62,351 nucleotides of DNA, from positions 1-62,351 of the forward strand of contig CAISPO010000046.1 of NCBI GenBank assembly GCA_903887415.1, read 5' to 3'. Source of the DNA: an uncultured Bacteroidota bacterium (GTDB lineage: Bacteria > Bacteroidota > Bacteroidia > Chitinophagales > Chitinophagaceae). The notes beneath the pieces are model-generated. The model had not been told where the DNA came from and ran no database searches. It saw only the letters and a list, made by a program, of their open reading frames with translations. Below, piece after piece: positions 32,828 to 42,085 of the stretch; the stretch's first letter is position 1; the number at the start of each line of letters is the position of its first letter. The position numbers and the translations under genes were made by a program.

Positions 32828-33517
32828 TCACGACACTACAAAATGATAGCCCTTCCCCTTCAGCGTCACTATCTCGATACCATCTGCGCCAGCAAAGTAA
32901 CCGCGGAGCTTCCTGATATATACATCCAGGTTGCGGGAGTTGAAAAAAGAGTCGTCGCCCCAAACCACCTGCAGCAATTCCCGTCGATCCACCGCGCTAT
33001 TGGTGTGTGCACATAGCTGTGCCAGTATCTGTGACTCCCGGTTAGAAAGTTTCACTACCCCCGTGGGCGTATGCAGCTCAAACTTGCCGGGATAAAATTT
33101 GTAGTTCTTTAACCGTACCTCATCCGGCAGCGATTGCGATGCGGCAACATCCCGGCTCATTATTTTCAATTGGTTCTCTATGCGCACTATCAGCTCTTCC
33201 ATACTGAAGGGCTTCTTCAGGTAGTCGGTGCCACCAGAGGAAAAGCCTTTTACAATGTCATTGGGCTGCGTTTTTGAAGTAAGGAAAATAATGGGCAGTT
33301 GCGGGTTCATATTACGGATGTGGCTGGCCAGTGCATAACCATCTATATCCGGCAGCATCACATCCAGCAGGCACACATCAGGACCAAAGGCGGAGACCTG
33401 CTCCATTATTTTAGCTCCGTCTTTTCTATGCAATACCTGGTATCCACGCAGCTCCAGCGTATCTTTTACAATACGGGCCAGGTAGGGTTCGTCTTCTATG
33501 TAGAGTATTTTTTTCAG
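32828..33517 (-). CDS. OmpR-family response regulator with apparent CTG start
   Basis: 229 residues if translation starts at CTG 33517. Receiver domain: N-terminal KKILYIEDEPYLARIV with the acidic pocket, phospho-acceptor Asp52 in CLLDVMLPD, the FLTSKTQ lysine motif, and a KKPFSMEELIVRIE end. A winged-helix DNA-binding domain follows (LSNRESQILAQLC, then RKLRGYFAG). No ATG, GTG or TTG occurs in frame upstream of the receiver: the first TTG (33433) would remove the acidic pocket and first strand. The CTG codon aligns where M sits in relatives (MKKILYIEDE). It begins 4 nt after the kinase stop. It is presumably phosphorylated by that kinase. Confidence 0.85.
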   Translation of the reverse strand: MKKILYIEDEPYLARIVKDTLELRGYQVLHRKDGAKIMEQVSAFGPDVCLLDVMLPDIDGYALASHIRNMNPQLPIIFLTSKTQPNDIVKGFSSGGTDYLKKPFSMEELIVRIENQLKIMSRDVAASQSLPDEVRLKNYKFYPGKFELHTPTGVVKLSNRESQILAQLCAHTNSAVDRRELLQVVWGDDSFFNSRNLDVYIRKLRGYFAGADGIEIVTLKGKGYHFVVS

Positions 33518-33521
33518 CGTA

Positions 33522-34844
33522 TTAAAATGTCAGTGTGAACATGCATCCGCCTTCGGCAATGTTATTTACGGCTATGTTGCCTTTATGCTGCCGCATCACC
33601 TGGGCTACATAACTCAGCCCCAGGCCGTAGCCCTTTGTATTGTGCAGGTTGCCTGTAGGTACCCGGAAAAATTTTTCAAACACCTTTTCTTTATATTCTT
33701 CAGGTATTCCCGGGCCGTTGTCCGTGAGCGCCAGCCTTACTTTTCCATCCTGTTCGGTCAGGTCAATGTTTATGCGCACGGGGGCAATGCCGTACTTCAG
33801 GCTGTTATCGATCAGGTTCACTAATACGCCCTGCATATGCAGCACATCCACATGCACCGGGAAGCGGTCCGCGCTGGCATAGAACGAAATTTTCGCTTCA
33901 TGCTGGCGCAGTCGTGGCTGCATGGCCTGCAGCACACCTTCCACCAGCTCTTTCAGGTCGTGGCTTTCCTGCTGCAGGTATATTTTTCCGGTTTCCAGGA
34001 GCGATGTGTTCAGCACCCTTGTTGCCAGCAGCTCCAGCCGGTCCATTTCAGAGGTAGCCATGCCCAGGTATTCGCGGCTCAGCTTGGGGTCATCAATAAT
34101 GTTGTAGTTGTTCAGCGCTTCCAGGGCTACTTTCACGGTAGCTATGGGCGTCTTCAGCTCATGCGACATATTGCTGATGAAATCGTCTTTCAGAAAGCTC
34201 AGCTTTATTTGTGCCTTGAGGCTGTTAAAAGTCACCACGAATGCTGTTGCTGTAAGCGAAAGCAATACCAGCACAAAGAACATTTGCGGCAGCAACTTCC
34301 AGAATATATAATGCCGGTAGTTGCTGATCACCACGCCATTTGCATCAGTAAAAAAGTTGCTGTTGATAAATATGGCGCCTGCCGCTTTTTTGTTGCTGTC
34401 ACTGCTGTTGATCCATTCAGAATTGAAGTTCCAGCCGTTTTGCCGCATCTGGGAGGTGAACATTTCATTGAAAACAATCGTGTCCACATTGAATAATTTC
34501 TTCTCCTCCGCCCCGGAAATCCTCATCGTGCCACTAAGTATCTTGTAACGGCCAGCAGTTGATAAAGCTACCTTGTGTAATTTGTCGCTGTCCGGCGCGG
34601 CCTCTATACGACCTACCAATGGTTTGCTTACGGCCAGCGGATCTACCACATTGGCGAGGTACAGTGAATCGGAAATTTTTTGCTGCACATCGGTAAAGAC
34701 CTTGGTGAGGTTCTTTTTCAGTTGCTCCTGCTGCTCAGCATACTGGCTATATAACCACTGCCCGGTAAACAGCACCAATACCACCTGGCTGAAGACCATC
34801 AGCCCCTTCAGCCATTGCAGTTTTGATTGTTTTATTGCAGCCAT
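33522..34844 (-). CDS. Sensor histidine kinase, partner of the adjacent regulator
   Basis: 440 residues, membrane protein with two helices (about 10-28 and 180-205) around an extracytoplasmic sensory domain. Dimerisation/phospho-acceptor His is in NMSHELKTPIATVK (about 226); N box VNLIDNSLKYG, G1 TDNGPGIPEE and G2 GYGLGLSYVAQV follow. It is the first gene of a two-gene operon with the OmpR-type regulator. Signal unknown; the family is common in Bacteroidota. Its upstream region holds a copy of an interspersed repeat (34852-34892). Confidence 0.93.
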   Translation of the reverse strand: MAAIKQSKLQWLKGLMVFSQVVLVLFTGQWLYSQYAEQQEQLKKNLTKVFTDVQQKISDSLYLANVVDPLAVSKPLVGRIEAAPDSDKLHKVALSTAGRYKILSGTMRISGAEEKKLFNVDTIVFNEMFTSQMRQNGWNFNSEWINSSDSNKKAAGAIFINSNFFTDANGVVISNYRHYIFWKLLPQMFFVLVLLSLTATAFVVTFNSLKAQIKLSFLKDDFISNMSHELKTPIATVKVALEALNNYNIIDDPKLSREYLGMATSEMDRLELLATRVLNTSLLETGKIYLQQESHDLKELVEGVLQAMQPRLRQHEAKISFYASADRFPVHVDVLHMQGVLVNLIDNSLKYGIAPVRINIDLTEQDGKVRLALTDNGPGIPEEYKEKVFEKFFRVPTGNLHNTKGYGLGLSYVAQVMRQHKGNIAVNNIAEGGCMFTLTF

Positions 34845-34851
34845 AGTCTGA

Positions 34852-34892
34852 ACCTGGATTCGCCTGATTAAAAGATTTATCGTGATTGTGAA
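34852..34892 (+). repeat. Interspersed repeat, CTGAACC/GATT type, copy upstream of the kinase gene
   Basis: CTGAACCTGGATTCGCCTGA then TTAAAAGATTT. The same core occurs at 39708-39745 (minus), 59701, 60062 and 60534, with a weaker match near 55173. It lies just before the kinase start. Confidence 0.5.
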
Positions 34893-35103
34893 ACCTTACT
34901 TCTTCGTAAATGTACTAAGTATAGCATTACATGCATTTGCATTTAACCTTATTTAACATTGTGTAAACCTCACATCAGCCGTGATTTACTGATTTACTAT
35001 TTGTATAAGGTTAATGGTTATCTGCCCCATGTCCTTGCTACTTGTTGAAGTATCCGGCCAAGTCCGCTGAATGAGCGGAGGCTCGCCGAGGATATAAAGG
35101 ACA

Positions 35104-35739
35104 CTACCTGACTATTTTATTTCTTATTTGCTCAAGTACGTAAGTATTAGAATCAGAGGGATGATGAAAAGCCATTTTTATGATCCAGGCGTCCTGATTT
35201 ATAAAAAATGTATCGCGATAATCAGATGTAGCACCACTATGGCCGACAACACTAACAGAATCGTATGTATTGCCATTAGTAGTATATACGGGAAAGTAAT
35301 TTATTGCCGCATAAATATCGGTTACGAAGGTCTCCTGATAACCAATTGCTACGCCATAGTTTATGAAAAAAGCGCCATAATAAAAAGCACATTTAGGGAA
35401 GCCTCCTGAAAAATTAATACCGGTTTCTAATAGGTTCCACTCACAACTGTCTGCTATAACTCCGTTACGAAAAAAAGTTATGAAGTCTATTTCATTCTCA
35501 ACAGGCTGACTGTATGTGTTGCTGGAACCAGGATAAATAGATTGATAGTCATTTCTGACTACTACAAAACTATCGATATCCCCGTTCAATGAGTCGCGGT
35601 AAACCCAATAGCTGCCTTGCTTGTAGCTATAGTATTTTTTCAAAACAGGGTCTATGGGTGTAGTGGTAGTTTTTTTCTGACAGCCTATAAACGCGCAGAG
35701 AAATACCATTACTATCAGGAAATAATATTTCGATGTCAT
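35104..35739 (-). CDS. Hypothetical lipoprotein
   Basis: 211 residues, unknown function. Signal peptide MTSKYYFLIVMVFLCAFIGC ends in a lipobox cysteine (Cys20), so the protein should be lipid-anchored. The mature part begins with a Thr-rich linker (KKTTTTPIDP), followed by YYSYKQGSYWVYRDSLNG, a pattern frequent in Bacteroidota surface lipoproteins of unknown role, then beta-rich sequence. The start at 35739 is chosen over 35766 because it puts the signal peptide at the N-terminus. Single gene. Confidence 0.7.
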   Translation of the reverse strand: MTSKYYFLIVMVFLCAFIGCQKKTTTTPIDPVLKKYYSYKQGSYWVYRDSLNGDIDSFVVVRNDYQSIYPGSSNTYSQPVENEIDFITFFRNGVIADSCEWNLLETGINFSGGFPKCAFYYGAFFINYGVAIGYQETFVTDIYAAINYFPVYTTNGNTYDSVSVVGHSGATSDYRDTFFINQDAWIIKMAFHHPSDSNTYVLEQIRNKIVR

Positions 35740-35877
35740 GGAAGATGAGGTTTCCAGGTTATACATTTTTTCATAGCTATACTTTTTAGTCTTCAGCGGG
35801 TTCTTCGCCTTTCAGGGGGATTCGCCGATATTATCAATGTACAAAAGATAAATTATCTATTCCTCATTTTTTAACCG

Positions 35878-36249
35878 CTACAAGGAACCCGGCCTGGCGG
35901 CATAAGCCACAAACAGTGCCATAAGCAGAAAGACCGCATTTATAGCTGCATGCTGGTACTCCTTACGCCTGATGTGCGTGTATATGGCGCCTGCCATTAT
36001 AAGGACAATACCGGCCGCGGCTATAAAAGTAATGCGATGCCCATGCCCCAGTAGCCGGGGTATTACCACCAAAATGCCGCAGATAAGTTCTGTTCCGGCT
36101 ATTGTTTTAATGATGCCGGGTGCAAAATCCGCAGCCCAGGCGCCGCCGCTGGCAATAACTTTCTCCTTGCTTTGAAAAAATTTAAAACTGCCTGTAATTA
36201 CAAAGATCAGGCCCAGCAAGCCCTGTACAATCCAAAGTGCTATTGCCAT
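35878..36249 (-). CDS. DoxX-like membrane protein
   Basis: 123 residues with four hydrophobic helices (IALWIVQGLLGLIFVITGSF; IIKTIAGTELICGILVVIP; ITFIAAAGIVLIMAGAIY; AAINAVFLLMALFVAYAA). The GSFKFFQSKE turn after the first helix and the AGTELICG segment match the DoxX/DoxD-like family. Members are linked to thiosulfate metabolism or redox stress, but most are uncharacterised. Single gene on the minus strand. Confidence 0.75.
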   Translation of the reverse strand: MAIALWIVQGLLGLIFVITGSFKFFQSKEKVIASGGAWAADFAPGIIKTIAGTELICGILVVIPRLLGHGHRITFIAAAGIVLIMAGAIYTHIRRKEYQHAAINAVFLLMALFVAYAARPGSL

Positions 36250-36577
36250 GTTGTTGATTTTATTTCATCAAATGTATAAATTATGTTTTAGAAAAATGTA
36301 GCGCTTCACCTCAACATATGCTACTCGCGCGAGTCAGTAACTTGACCTTGCGCACAGCCGACTCGTACCTGCCGCAAAGATGTAACCCAAGAGTGAGCAT
36401 TCAATAAAGGCGGCACTTCAGGTGTAATACCAGAATTGGATATAATGTAGAAGCTATATTTGTGGAGCTTTGAGAATAGATTATAAAGCATTTGTGATTT
36501 TTATTTCCCTCGGCATCTGCCGCCCTTCATCGGGTGCATGCCGATACCCACGATGTACGAAATTCAATACTCACAAA
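36250..36577. other. 328-bp intergenic region
   Basis: No gene recognised. A weak hairpin CGGCAT/ATGCCG (around 36512-36544) with GC-rich interior lies about 35 nt past the RelE-type gene stop on the minus strand, without a T-run. Otherwise unstructured AT-rich DNA. Confidence 0.4.
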
Positions 36578-36877
36578 TCATAATCTCAACTTATCCGGGT
36601 TTTGATAGGTATTCCAAAACAATAATATACTGATTTTATTTTTGCCGGAAATGCGATAAAACATAATGATACGCTTGTGTACTACGCATCGCCTTATCTG
36701 CTTCGATGTGGAATGAAAAGGATATAAAAATGGATTCTCGCTGATCGTGTTAAGTACGACTTCAACCCTATTTATAAACTCGTTGGTAACCTTGGCTCCC
36801 CATTCTTTTTTTAAATAATCCAGATTTTGGTCGAAAGTCTTTTTTGCACTAAGAGTGATCTTAAGGTCATAACTCAT
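36578..36877 (-). CDS. RelE/ParE-family toxin
   Basis: 99 residues: MSYDLKITLSAKKTFDQNLD, then LKKEWGAKVTNEFI and RRCVVHKRIIMFYRISGKN, the ParE/RelE fold with a C-terminal basic strand. The catalytic set of RelE (Lys/Arg and Tyr) is only partly evident, so the target (ribosome-bound mRNA or gyrase) is undecided. It overlaps the upstream antitoxin by 4 nt (ATGA), the standard antitoxin-toxin order. Confidence 0.85.
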   Translation of the reverse strand: MSYDLKITLSAKKTFDQNLDYLKKEWGAKVTNEFINRVEVVLNTISENPFLYPFHSTSKQIRRCVVHKRIIMFYRISGKNKISILLFWNTYQNPDKLRL

Positions 36878-37131
36878 GCAGCATACTTTTTTCTGAATTC
36901 ATTCAGAACTTCCGCCACCGGCAGTTCCTGCCCATTATCTGCCTCTTCCATAGAAATGTTCAGTTCCCGCTCAAGTGCTTCGTCATGAATGACCGGAGCA
37001 TTGCTACCATTATCTAGCAAATCCCTGATAGCGTTAATTACCCCCAAATCTTCTGCCTCGTTTATACGCCTTATTATTTCTTCTTTTTCTATAGCGTAGC
37101 TCATAATTTTCGCTTTACTCTCTATAACCAA
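36874..37131 (-). CDS. Antitoxin of the RelE/ParE-type pair
   Basis: 85 residues, acidic. Mostly helical: KEEIIRRINEAEDLGVINAI, a linker, then ISMEEADNGQELPVAEVLNE which probably wraps the toxin. No clear helix-turn-helix. The stop overlaps the toxin ATG (ATGA at 36874-36877). The pair lies downstream of the VOC-family gene, 64 nt away on the same strand, but appears to be a separate module. Confidence 0.8.
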   Translation of the reverse strand: MVIESKAKIMSYAIEKEEIIRRINEAEDLGVINAIRDLLDNGSNAPVIHDEALERELNISMEEADNGQELPVAEVLNEFRKKYAA

Positions 37132-37195
37132 AGTTAAGAATTTTTCTGCAATTCATCTGCGTACACGTGTAGCGCGGTTATACGCAAGCGGCCCC

Positions 37196-37642
37196 CTACT
37201 TCTTCGGTTTATCAAAATTGAACATCCAATTGATGCCAAATTTATCGGTACACATGCCAAACTTAGCGCCCCAGAAGGTGTCCTGTAGTGGCATTGTGAT
37301 TTTGCCACCGGCAGAAAATGCATTGAATGCATTGGTTATATCCTCATCGTTTTTAAAGTCGAGTGCGAGGGAGAAATTATCCCCGGCATTTACATGGCGC
37401 TTTTCGTTAGCGTCTGAAAACATCACCGTGCTGCCGTAGATGGTCATTACCGCATGGAGCACTTTGTCTTTGTAGGAGTCGCCGGAGCCCATCGGGGCAT
37501 CGCCGTAGCGCTGTATATTGTCAATTGTGCCGCCGGAAGCATCTTTGTAAAAATTCATTGCTTCTTCGCAATTGCCATTAAAATATATGTAAATGTTAAG
37601 TGCCGTGGTTTTATGGTTTGAATTCAAATATAGTGACTTCAT
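37196..37642 (-). CDS. VOC-superfamily (PhnB/glyoxalase-like) protein
   Basis: 148 residues. The core begins with ALNIYIYFNGNCEEAMNFYK and shows the PhnB-like fold with HAVMTIYGSTVMFSDA, then LALDFKNDEDITNAFNAF and FWGAKFGMCTDKFGINWMF. PhnB-like members lack the full metal site of true glyoxalases; no function is established. The annotated ATG gives an 11-residue N-terminal extension before the domain. Divergent from panD, with 70 nt between starts. Confidence 0.85.
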   Translation of the reverse strand: MKSLYLNSNHKTTALNIYIYFNGNCEEAMNFYKDASGGTIDNIQRYGDAPMGSGDSYKDKVLHAVMTIYGSTVMFSDANEKRHVNAGDNFSLALDFKNDEDITNAFNAFSAGGKITMPLQDTFWGAKFGMCTDKFGINWMFNFDKPKK

Positions 37643-37697
37643 ATTAAAAAGTATAATCCCACCATTGAATTAACAAATAAACAATCAACCAAAAACG

Positions 37698-37705
37698 TAC
37701 CTTTG
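37698..37705 (+). promoter_or_regulatory. -7 element upstream of panD
   Basis: TACCTTTG, exact TAnnTTTG match, 7 nt before the panD ATG. No correctly spaced TTG. Confidence 0.4.
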
Positions 37706-37712
37706 TGCCACT

Positions 37713-38057
37713 ATGCAGATAGAAGTATTAAAATCTAAAATTCATAGGGTAAAGATCACCGAGGCCAATCTTCATTATATAGGCAGCATCACTATAGATG
37801 AAGACCTTATGGAAGCCGCCAATATCATTGAAAACGAAAAAGTTACCGTTTTGGATATTGATAACGGCGAGCGGCTGGATACTTATGTGATCAGGGGGGC
37901 TCGGGGCTCCGGCATGATCTGCATGAATGGCCCGGCTGCCCGCAGGATCTCTGTTGGCGATACGGTCATTGTCATATCCTACTGCACTATGGATTTTGAA
38001 GCTGCAAAAAAACACAAGCCAACGATCATCTTCCCAAAAGAAGATAATAGCTTGTAA
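37713..38057 (+). CDS. panD: Aspartate 1-decarboxylase
   Basis: Makes beta-alanine for coenzyme A synthesis. 114 residues, a normal length. The proenzyme self-cleaves between Gly24 and Ser25 in [14 protein letters not shown] to form the pyruvoyl group. Other active-site residues are the Tyr of [13 protein letters not shown] and the NGPAARR motif. It is followed after 20 nt by a UPF0104 membrane protein and then the heptose adenylyltransferase, an arrangement seen in other Bacteroidota, so these three probably form an operon. Confidence 0.96.
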   Translation: MQIEVLKSKIHRVKITEANLHYIGSITIDEDLMEAANIIENEKVTVLDIDNGERLDTYVIRGARGSGMICMNGPAARRISVGDTVIVISYCTMDFEAAKKHKPTIIFPKEDNSL

Positions 38058-38077
38058 TTCGTATCTTTATACAAACT

Positions 38078-39100
38078 ATGAAGAAGACCCTTCTCACCAT
38101 ATTACAGTATGTAGTTTTTCTAGGGCTGGGTATATGGATCGTTTACCACATGCTGCACCAGCTTACTGCACAGCAGGAAGACGAGCTGGTGGCTGCTATA
38201 AAAAGTATTCACGCCTGGTACCTGGTACCGATCTGCATAGTGGGCTTCCTTTCTCATTTTTTCAGGGCTTTACGATGGCGCTACCTGCTGGAAACAGTAG
38301 AAACAAAGCCAACGGTATTGAATACCATGTTTGCGGTAATGATTGGTTATATAACCAACCTGGCGCTGCCCCGTGCAGGTGAAGTGGCTAAGTGTACTGT
38401 ACTGGCCAAATATGAGAAAATGCCCGCGCATAAAATGATAGGCACCATAGTTGCTGAACGCGCTTTTGATATAGTTTGCCTGTTTGTCATCGCGATTTTG
38501 GCCTTTCTACTACAGTTCCGGCAGATCAATGACTATGTAGGTGTGCGTTTCCATCACCTCAGTGCCCGGCTGGAAACACCAAGGAACGAGCGGATATTAG
38601 TGGCTGCCATTATCGCCTTGGGGCTGTTCATTGTAGCCAGCATAGTCATATATAGAAAAAATAAGGAAACTAAGTTTGGCCGGTTTATGAAAGAAATGAA
38701 CCGGGGCATATTATCCATACTGCATATGAAGAAGCGGATGCAGTTCATGGGTTATACTGTGCTCATCTGGCTGATGTATGTGCTGCAAATATACATAGGG
38801 CTTAAAAGCCTTCCCGATACGCACCACCTCACGCCGTTTGCAGCGCTGGTGGTTCTTGTATATGGCAGCGTAGGCATGATCGTTACTCCCGGCGGCATAG
38901 GCCTGTACCCCTTCCTTGTGGCCCAGATACTGGGTGTTTATGGCACACCCGATGTGCCCGCGCAGGCATTTGGGTGGATAGCGTGGGTGGTGCAAACCGC
39001 GCTTATCATTATACTGGGCGTGGTGTCGCTGTTATTCATTCATTCTTACAACCGCAACAGAGATGCAAAAGCTGCATTGGATACAGGACAAAATATATAG
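38078..39100 (+). CDS. UPF0104/LPG-synthetase-like membrane protein
   Basis: 340 residues with about eight membrane helices. HFFRALRWRYLLE near the first loop, then GYITNLALPRAGEVAKC and the downstream GGIGLYPFLVAQIL are signatures of the lysylphosphatidylglycerol synthetase TM (UPF0104) family. The cytosolic aminoacyl-transfer domain of MprF is absent, so it is probably a flippase or membrane-remodelling protein. It overlaps the next gene by 38 nt, and follows panD. Confidence 0.85.
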   Translation: MKKTLLTILQYVVFLGLGIWIVYHMLHQLTAQQEDELVAAIKSIHAWYLVPICIVGFLSHFFRALRWRYLLETVETKPTVLNTMFAVMIGYITNLALPRAGEVAKCTVLAKYEKMPAHKMIGTIVAERAFDIVCLFVIAILAFLLQFRQINDYVGVRFHHLSARLETPRNERILVAAIIALGLFIVASIVIYRKNKETKFGRFMKEMNRGILSILHMKKRMQFMGYTVLIWLMYVLQIYIGLKSLPDTHHLTPFAALVVLVYGSVGMIVTPGGIGLYPFLVAQILGVYGTPDVPAQAFGWIAWVVQTALIIILGVVSLLFIHSYNRNRDAKAALDTGQNI

Positions 39101-39554
39101 CCGCGAAAACCTCGTCCGCGAATGCAATGTCTGGCGCACTACGGGCAAGAAGATCGTGTTTACCAATGGTTGCTTTGATATACTTCATCATGGTCATCTG
39201 GACCTGCTGGCACGTGCTGCCGGTTTTGGCAACATACTGGTTGTGGGTGTAAATACCGATAGCTCAGTACATCGCCTCAAAGGGCCGACAAGGCCAGTGA
39301 CCAATGAACAGGACCGCGCTTTCCAGGTGGCATCACTGCTGTGTACAGACGCTGTTTGCTTATTTGACGAAGACACACCTGAAGCGCTGATAAAAATGAT
39401 AAAGCCAGACGTGCTGGTAAAAGGCGGGGACTACACTATAGACAAAATAGTAGGTGCAGATTTCGTGCAAACCCGTGGTGGTAGTGTGGAGATTATTCCT
39501 TTCGTCAACGGCTATTCTACTACATCCCTTATTGAGCGCATCCAGCGGCTGTAA
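39063..39554 (+). CDS. rfaE2: D-glycero-beta-D-manno-heptose 1-phosphate adenylyltransferase
   Basis: 163 residues, a cytidylyltransferase-like fold. The HxGH motif is TNGCFDILHHGHLDLL near residues 34-49. VGVNTDSSVHRLKGP and the ISSTxxxR-type VNGYSTTSLIERI segment complete the nucleotide site. It activates heptose-1-phosphate with ATP for lipopolysaccharide core or other heptosides. The separate kinase half (RfaE1) is not in the window. The start at 39063 overlaps the previous gene by 38 nt; a later start is possible but would trim the first helix. Confidence 0.9.
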   Translation: MQKLHWIQDKIYSRENLVRECNVWRTTGKKIVFTNGCFDILHHGHLDLLARAAGFGNILVVGVNTDSSVHRLKGPTRPVTNEQDRAFQVASLLCTDAVCLFDEDTPEALIKMIKPDVLVKGGDYTIDKIVGADFVQTRGGSVEIIPFVNGYSTTSLIERIQRL

Positions 39555-39707
39555 TTTTGGGAACGTGAAGTGTTTTGAAAAAGCTCTCTCGCAGGGACGC
39601 AAAGGCACAGTCCCACATTTGTTTTCAAGGCCGCAAAGCTTGAGTACTTTCGTTTACATATGTTATATATAAAACATATACAATATTAATGGCCGGAAAA
39701 TTAGGTA

Positions 39708-39745
39708 ATCTCCTTTAATATCCTTCAATCAAGCGGATCAAGGTT
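39708..39745 (-). repeat. Interspersed repeat at the 3' end of mnmG
   Basis: On the minus strand CTGAACCTTGATCCGCTTGA then TTGAAGGATAT, starting 6 nt after the mnmG stop. Same core as the repeats at 34852, 59701, 60062 and 60534, so it is a genome repeat at a gene 3' end. Confidence 0.5.
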
Positions 39746-39750
39746 CAGTA

Positions 39751-41619
39751 CTACCGCCCCATATACACCATAAGTATCTGCACATCGCTTGGGTTTACTC
39801 CACTTATGCGGCTGGCCTGGCCTAAAGTGCGCGGTTTTATTTTGTTTAATTTCTGCCGTGCCTCGGTAGAAATGGAGGTCAGCTTATCATAATTAAAGGC
39901 TTCGGGAATGGTCAGGCCTTCCAGCGCAGACATTTTTGTCACCAATTCCTGCTCTTTTTCGATATAGACGTCATATTTTACCTGTATTTCTGCCTGCTCC
40001 AGCACCAGTGGGTCTGTTTCGCCTATCGCTACTCCCAGGCTTGGAATGGCAGCTATCATATCCTTCAGGCCAATTCCGGGGCGCAATAACAGCTTTATGG
40101 CCCTTGTCTTTTCATGCAGGGGACTGTTGTTATTATCATCCAGCAGCTTTGCCGCCATTTCTGTATCTATAGAAAACGCAGCCAAAATGCTTTTAACTTT
40201 GTTCACCCGCTCCTTCTTGTCCTTCATCAATTGCAGCCGCTCATCAGATGCCAGGCCTATATCATGCCCAAGCTGGGTAAGCCGGAAGTCGGCATTATCC
40301 TGGCGGAGCAGCGTACGATACTCTGCCCGGCTGGTAAACATCCGGTAGGGTTCATCTGTTCCTTTATTTATCAGATCATCAATCAGTACACCAATATAGG
40401 CATCGCTGCGTTGCAGTACTACCGGCTCCTGCTCTTTTGCATTCCGGGCAGCATTGATCCCGGCCATCAGTCCCTGGCAGGCAGCCTCCTCATATCCAGT
40501 CGTTCCGTTGATCTGTCCGGCAAAGAACAAATTCTTCACGAGCTTTGTTTCCAGGGTGAATTTTAGCTGCGTTGGTGGAAAATAATCATATTCAATGGCG
40601 TAACCCGGCCTGAAAAACTTACACTTTTCAAAACCGGGCACCATTTTGAGTGCTTTATATTGCACATCTTCCGGTAGTGAAGTGCTGAAACCGTTCACAT
40701 AGATCTCCACAGTGTTCCATCCTTCCGGCTCTACGAAGAGTTGATGGCGGTCCCTTTCCGCAAAACGGCTTATTTTATCTTCAATGCTGGGGCAATATCT
40801 CGGCCCGCTGCCTTTTATCCGGCCCTGGTACATAGGCGATTGCTCAAAGCCTGTCTTTAGTATCTCGTGCACTTCCGGGCTGGTATAGGTTACCCAACAG
40901 CAACGCTGCTCCTTTGGCTTTATCTTTTCTATCGGAAGATATGAAAACCCAACGACCTCCTCATCTCCTTCCTGTATTTCCATTTTTGTGTAGTCGAGGC
41001 TGCGCCCGTCTATCCTTGGTGGGGTGCCTGTTTTGAGCCGGGCACTTTCAAAACCCATTTCCACAAGCTGCTCTGTAATGCCGGTTGCACCCTTCTCCCC
41101 TATCCTACCTCCGCCAAATTGCTTTTCTCCTATGTGAATAACCCCGTTTAAGAAGGTTCCATTGGTCAAAACGACACATTTCCCCTTTATTTCCTGCCCC
41201 ATTCCGGTTACAACTCCGGTAATTGTTCCACGTGAAACAATCAGCCCTTTCACCATATCCTGCCAAAAATCAACGTTAGGGGTGTTCTCCAACATTTCCC
41301 GCCAAGTTGTGGCAAAGAGCATACGGTCATTTTGGGTCCGAGGACTCCACATCCCTGGCCCCTTGGACTTATTTAGCATCCGAAACTGGATAGTGCTTTT
41401 GTCACTTACTATTCCACTATATCCTCCCAAAGCATCAATCTCCCTAACAATCTGGCCTTTTGCAATTCCGCCCATAGCCGGGTTGCAGCTCATTTGGGCG
41501 ATGGTCTGCATATTCATGGTCACAAGAAGCACCTTAGCTCCCATATTGGCAGCAGCAGCAGCAGCCTCACAGCCGGCATGGCCGGCCCCAACGACGATCA
41601 CATCATATTCAGGAAACAT
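39751..41619 (-). CDS. mnmG: tRNA uridine-5-carboxymethylaminomethyl modification enzyme MnmG
   Basis: Adds the cmnm5 group to U34 of tRNA together with MnmE, using FAD. 622 residues, a normal length. The FAD motif is DVIVVGAGHAGCEAAAAAA; other signatures are NPAMGGIAKGQIVREIDALGG, TGTFLNGVIHIG-like (LTNGTFLNGVIHIG) and the redox cysteine in the RYCPSIEDKI region. The start at 41619 (MFPEYDV) fits the family; an ORF extension to 41799 is not plausible. A TACCTTTG element precedes it. In many bacteria mnmG lies close to oriC; a candidate origin is 4.7 kb away. Confidence 0.95.
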   Translation of the reverse strand: MFPEYDVIVVGAGHAGCEAAAAAANMGAKVLLVTMNMQTIAQMSCNPAMGGIAKGQIVREIDALGGYSGIVSDKSTIQFRMLNKSKGPGMWSPRTQNDRMLFATTWREMLENTPNVDFWQDMVKGLIVSRGTITGVVTGMGQEIKGKCVVLTNGTFLNGVIHIGEKQFGGGRIGEKGATGITEQLVEMGFESARLKTGTPPRIDGRSLDYTKMEIQEGDEEVVGFSYLPIEKIKPKEQRCCWVTYTSPEVHEILKTGFEQSPMYQGRIKGSGPRYCPSIEDKISRFAERDRHQLFVEPEGWNTVEIYVNGFSTSLPEDVQYKALKMVPGFEKCKFFRPGYAIEYDYFPPTQLKFTLETKLVKNLFFAGQINGTTGYEEAACQGLMAGINAARNAKEQEPVVLQRSDAYIGVLIDDLINKGTDEPYRMFTSRAEYRTLLRQDNADFRLTQLGHDIGLASDERLQLMKDKKERVNKVKSILAAFSIDTEMAAKLLDDNNNSPLHEKTRAIKLLLRPGIGLKDMIAAIPSLGVAIGETDPLVLEQAEIQVKYDVYIEKEQELVTKMSALEGLTIPEAFNYDKLTSISTEARQKLNKIKPRTLGQASRISGVNPSDVQILMVYMGR

Positions 41620-41625
41620 AGGGCG

Positions 41626-41633
41626 CAAAGGTA
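41626..41633 (-). promoter_or_regulatory. -7 element upstream of mnmG
   Basis: TACCTTTG on the minus strand, exact TAnnTTTG match, 6 nt before the ATG at 41619. Confidence 0.4.
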
Positions 41634-42085
41634 CTGAAACTTGGGGAACATTGATCGGTATTGACGCACGGAGATATTGTGTAGTCAAGTGCGTGTGTGA
41701 GACGAACGCTAAACTACTTCGGCTAAAGCCGTTCGTATTCTTGCTTTCTACCTCACCGAAGGCCTGGGCGGTTGAAAGTATTACCTTGGACCGGGACAAA
41801 TTGAACTCTTCTGTTGTGGGCTGGTATCCACCATATTAGATAGAGATGCAAAATCTTGCTGCTCTACATTTTGCTGTGCTATTCTACAGATCGCTATGGT
41901 TAAGAAAACCAAATACTGCAATCACTCTGGACCCAACACTAAAAATCTCAAAGCAAAGTCAACGGGATTTTACAGCGCATACACCCTTACTATTTGAAGA
42001 TACACCACATTGTTCCACGTGGAACAAAAATATTCCTGAAAATTTAACAATAATCTATAAAATATTCCGTTATTTTGTACGAGGA

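Noticed and set aside
36512..36544. CGGCAT/ATGCCG hairpin as a terminator of the RelE-type gene.
   Set aside because: No T-run on either side.
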